A stretch of 54,570 nt of DNA, from positions 252,380,088-252,434,657 of the forward strand of contig JBOZIK010000001.1 of assembly GCA_051453625.1 (NCBI GenBank), read 5' to 3'. Below, in pieces: positions 54,442 through 54,570 of the stretch (position 1 is the first letter of the stretch; each line of letters starts with the position of its first letter). Under the pieces are notes generated by a model. The model did no database searches, was not told where the DNA came from, and saw only the letters and a list, made by a program, of their open reading frames with translations. Both the position numbers and the translations under genes were made by a program. The DNA comes from Welwitschia mirabilis. Lineage: Eukaryota > Gnetophyta > Gnetopsida > Welwitschiales.

Positions 54442-54570
54442 TGTCATGTCCAAATTTTTACTTTCTGATAAAATTTGCAGGTTTATGTTTAATGAAATAT
54501 TTGAAAAATATTAAATTACTTAAAATCCCAATTGTGATTGCTATGTTCTTGAAATACAGTATTATTGAGT
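54442..54570 (+). mobile_element. Start of a Tekay-type LTR, running off the window
   Basis: TGTCATGTCCAAATTTTTAC begins inside gag. The LARD-like element's LTR begins TGTCACATCCAAATTTTTCC on its own strand, so this is very likely another LTR of that group in plus orientation. The five bases before it (CAACT) would be the target duplication. The rest lies beyond the window. Confidence 0.6.

Noticed and set aside
1-54570. tRNA, rRNA, snRNA or miRNA genes
   Set aside because: No cloverleaf-compatible or conserved RNA sequence was seen. The only tRNA-related matches are the retroelement primer sites.

Overview
This window looks like repeat-rich heterochromatin from a plant nuclear genome, probably a flowering plant. 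It is very AT-rich, has several runs of N and contains no convincing host gene. Nearly all recognisable sequence is decayed LTR retrotransposon. The main group is Ty3/gypsy of the Athila type, recognised by protease, RT, RNase H and integrase remnants and by primer sites resembling a worn tRNA-Asp complement. A second group has TGTCACATCC-type LTR ends and a tRNA-iMet primer site. The species cannot be named from the sequence.

Layout. 1-739 is the poly-A tail end of a retroposon lying in a plus-strand Athila integrase remnant (740-1290). 3796-15068 is one minus-strand LTR element, complete in structure, with very long LTRs (3.8 and 4.4 kb), a short internal region with no recognisable coding, a PBS, a polypurine tract and an ATCTT target duplication; it resembles a LARD. 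17210-20800 is a minus-strand Athila pol (integrase, RNase H, RT, protease). 22227-54570 is a nest of one related family. Seven LTRs of 1.1-1.26 kb, all plus strand, start at 22227, 23720, 28217, 31315, 34835, 48846 and 52033. The pair 31315/48846 bounds an 18.75 kb nested element with an ATCTT duplication. That element landed in the protease region of a minus-strand copy, which is seen on both sides (29940-31309 and 50071-52032).

Inside that 18.75 kb element lies a second insertion (LTR 34835-35912). Where gag-pol would be, it carries a 60-bp tandem repeat and a 290-codon ORF (37602-38474), the longest gap-free ORF of the window, which I do not recognise. It looks like a non-autonomous partner of the gag-pol elements: it shares their LTR style, primer site, leader and 3' region but has its own coding content.

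The most unusual signal is an approximately 42-nt dyad-symmetric motif: outer arms near TGTCATCC/GGATGACA around an inner GTCATC-YAG-ATGAC type palindrome. I count about 29 degenerate copies. They lie in the upstream half of the LTRs, in sets of about three spaced 80-125 bp in the leaders between primer site and gag, and in the 3' non-coding regions. Coding remnants are mostly broken by stops that fit C-to-T or G-to-A decay (CAG/CAA/CGA to stop, GAT to AAT at catalytic positions), as expected in long-methylated DNA.
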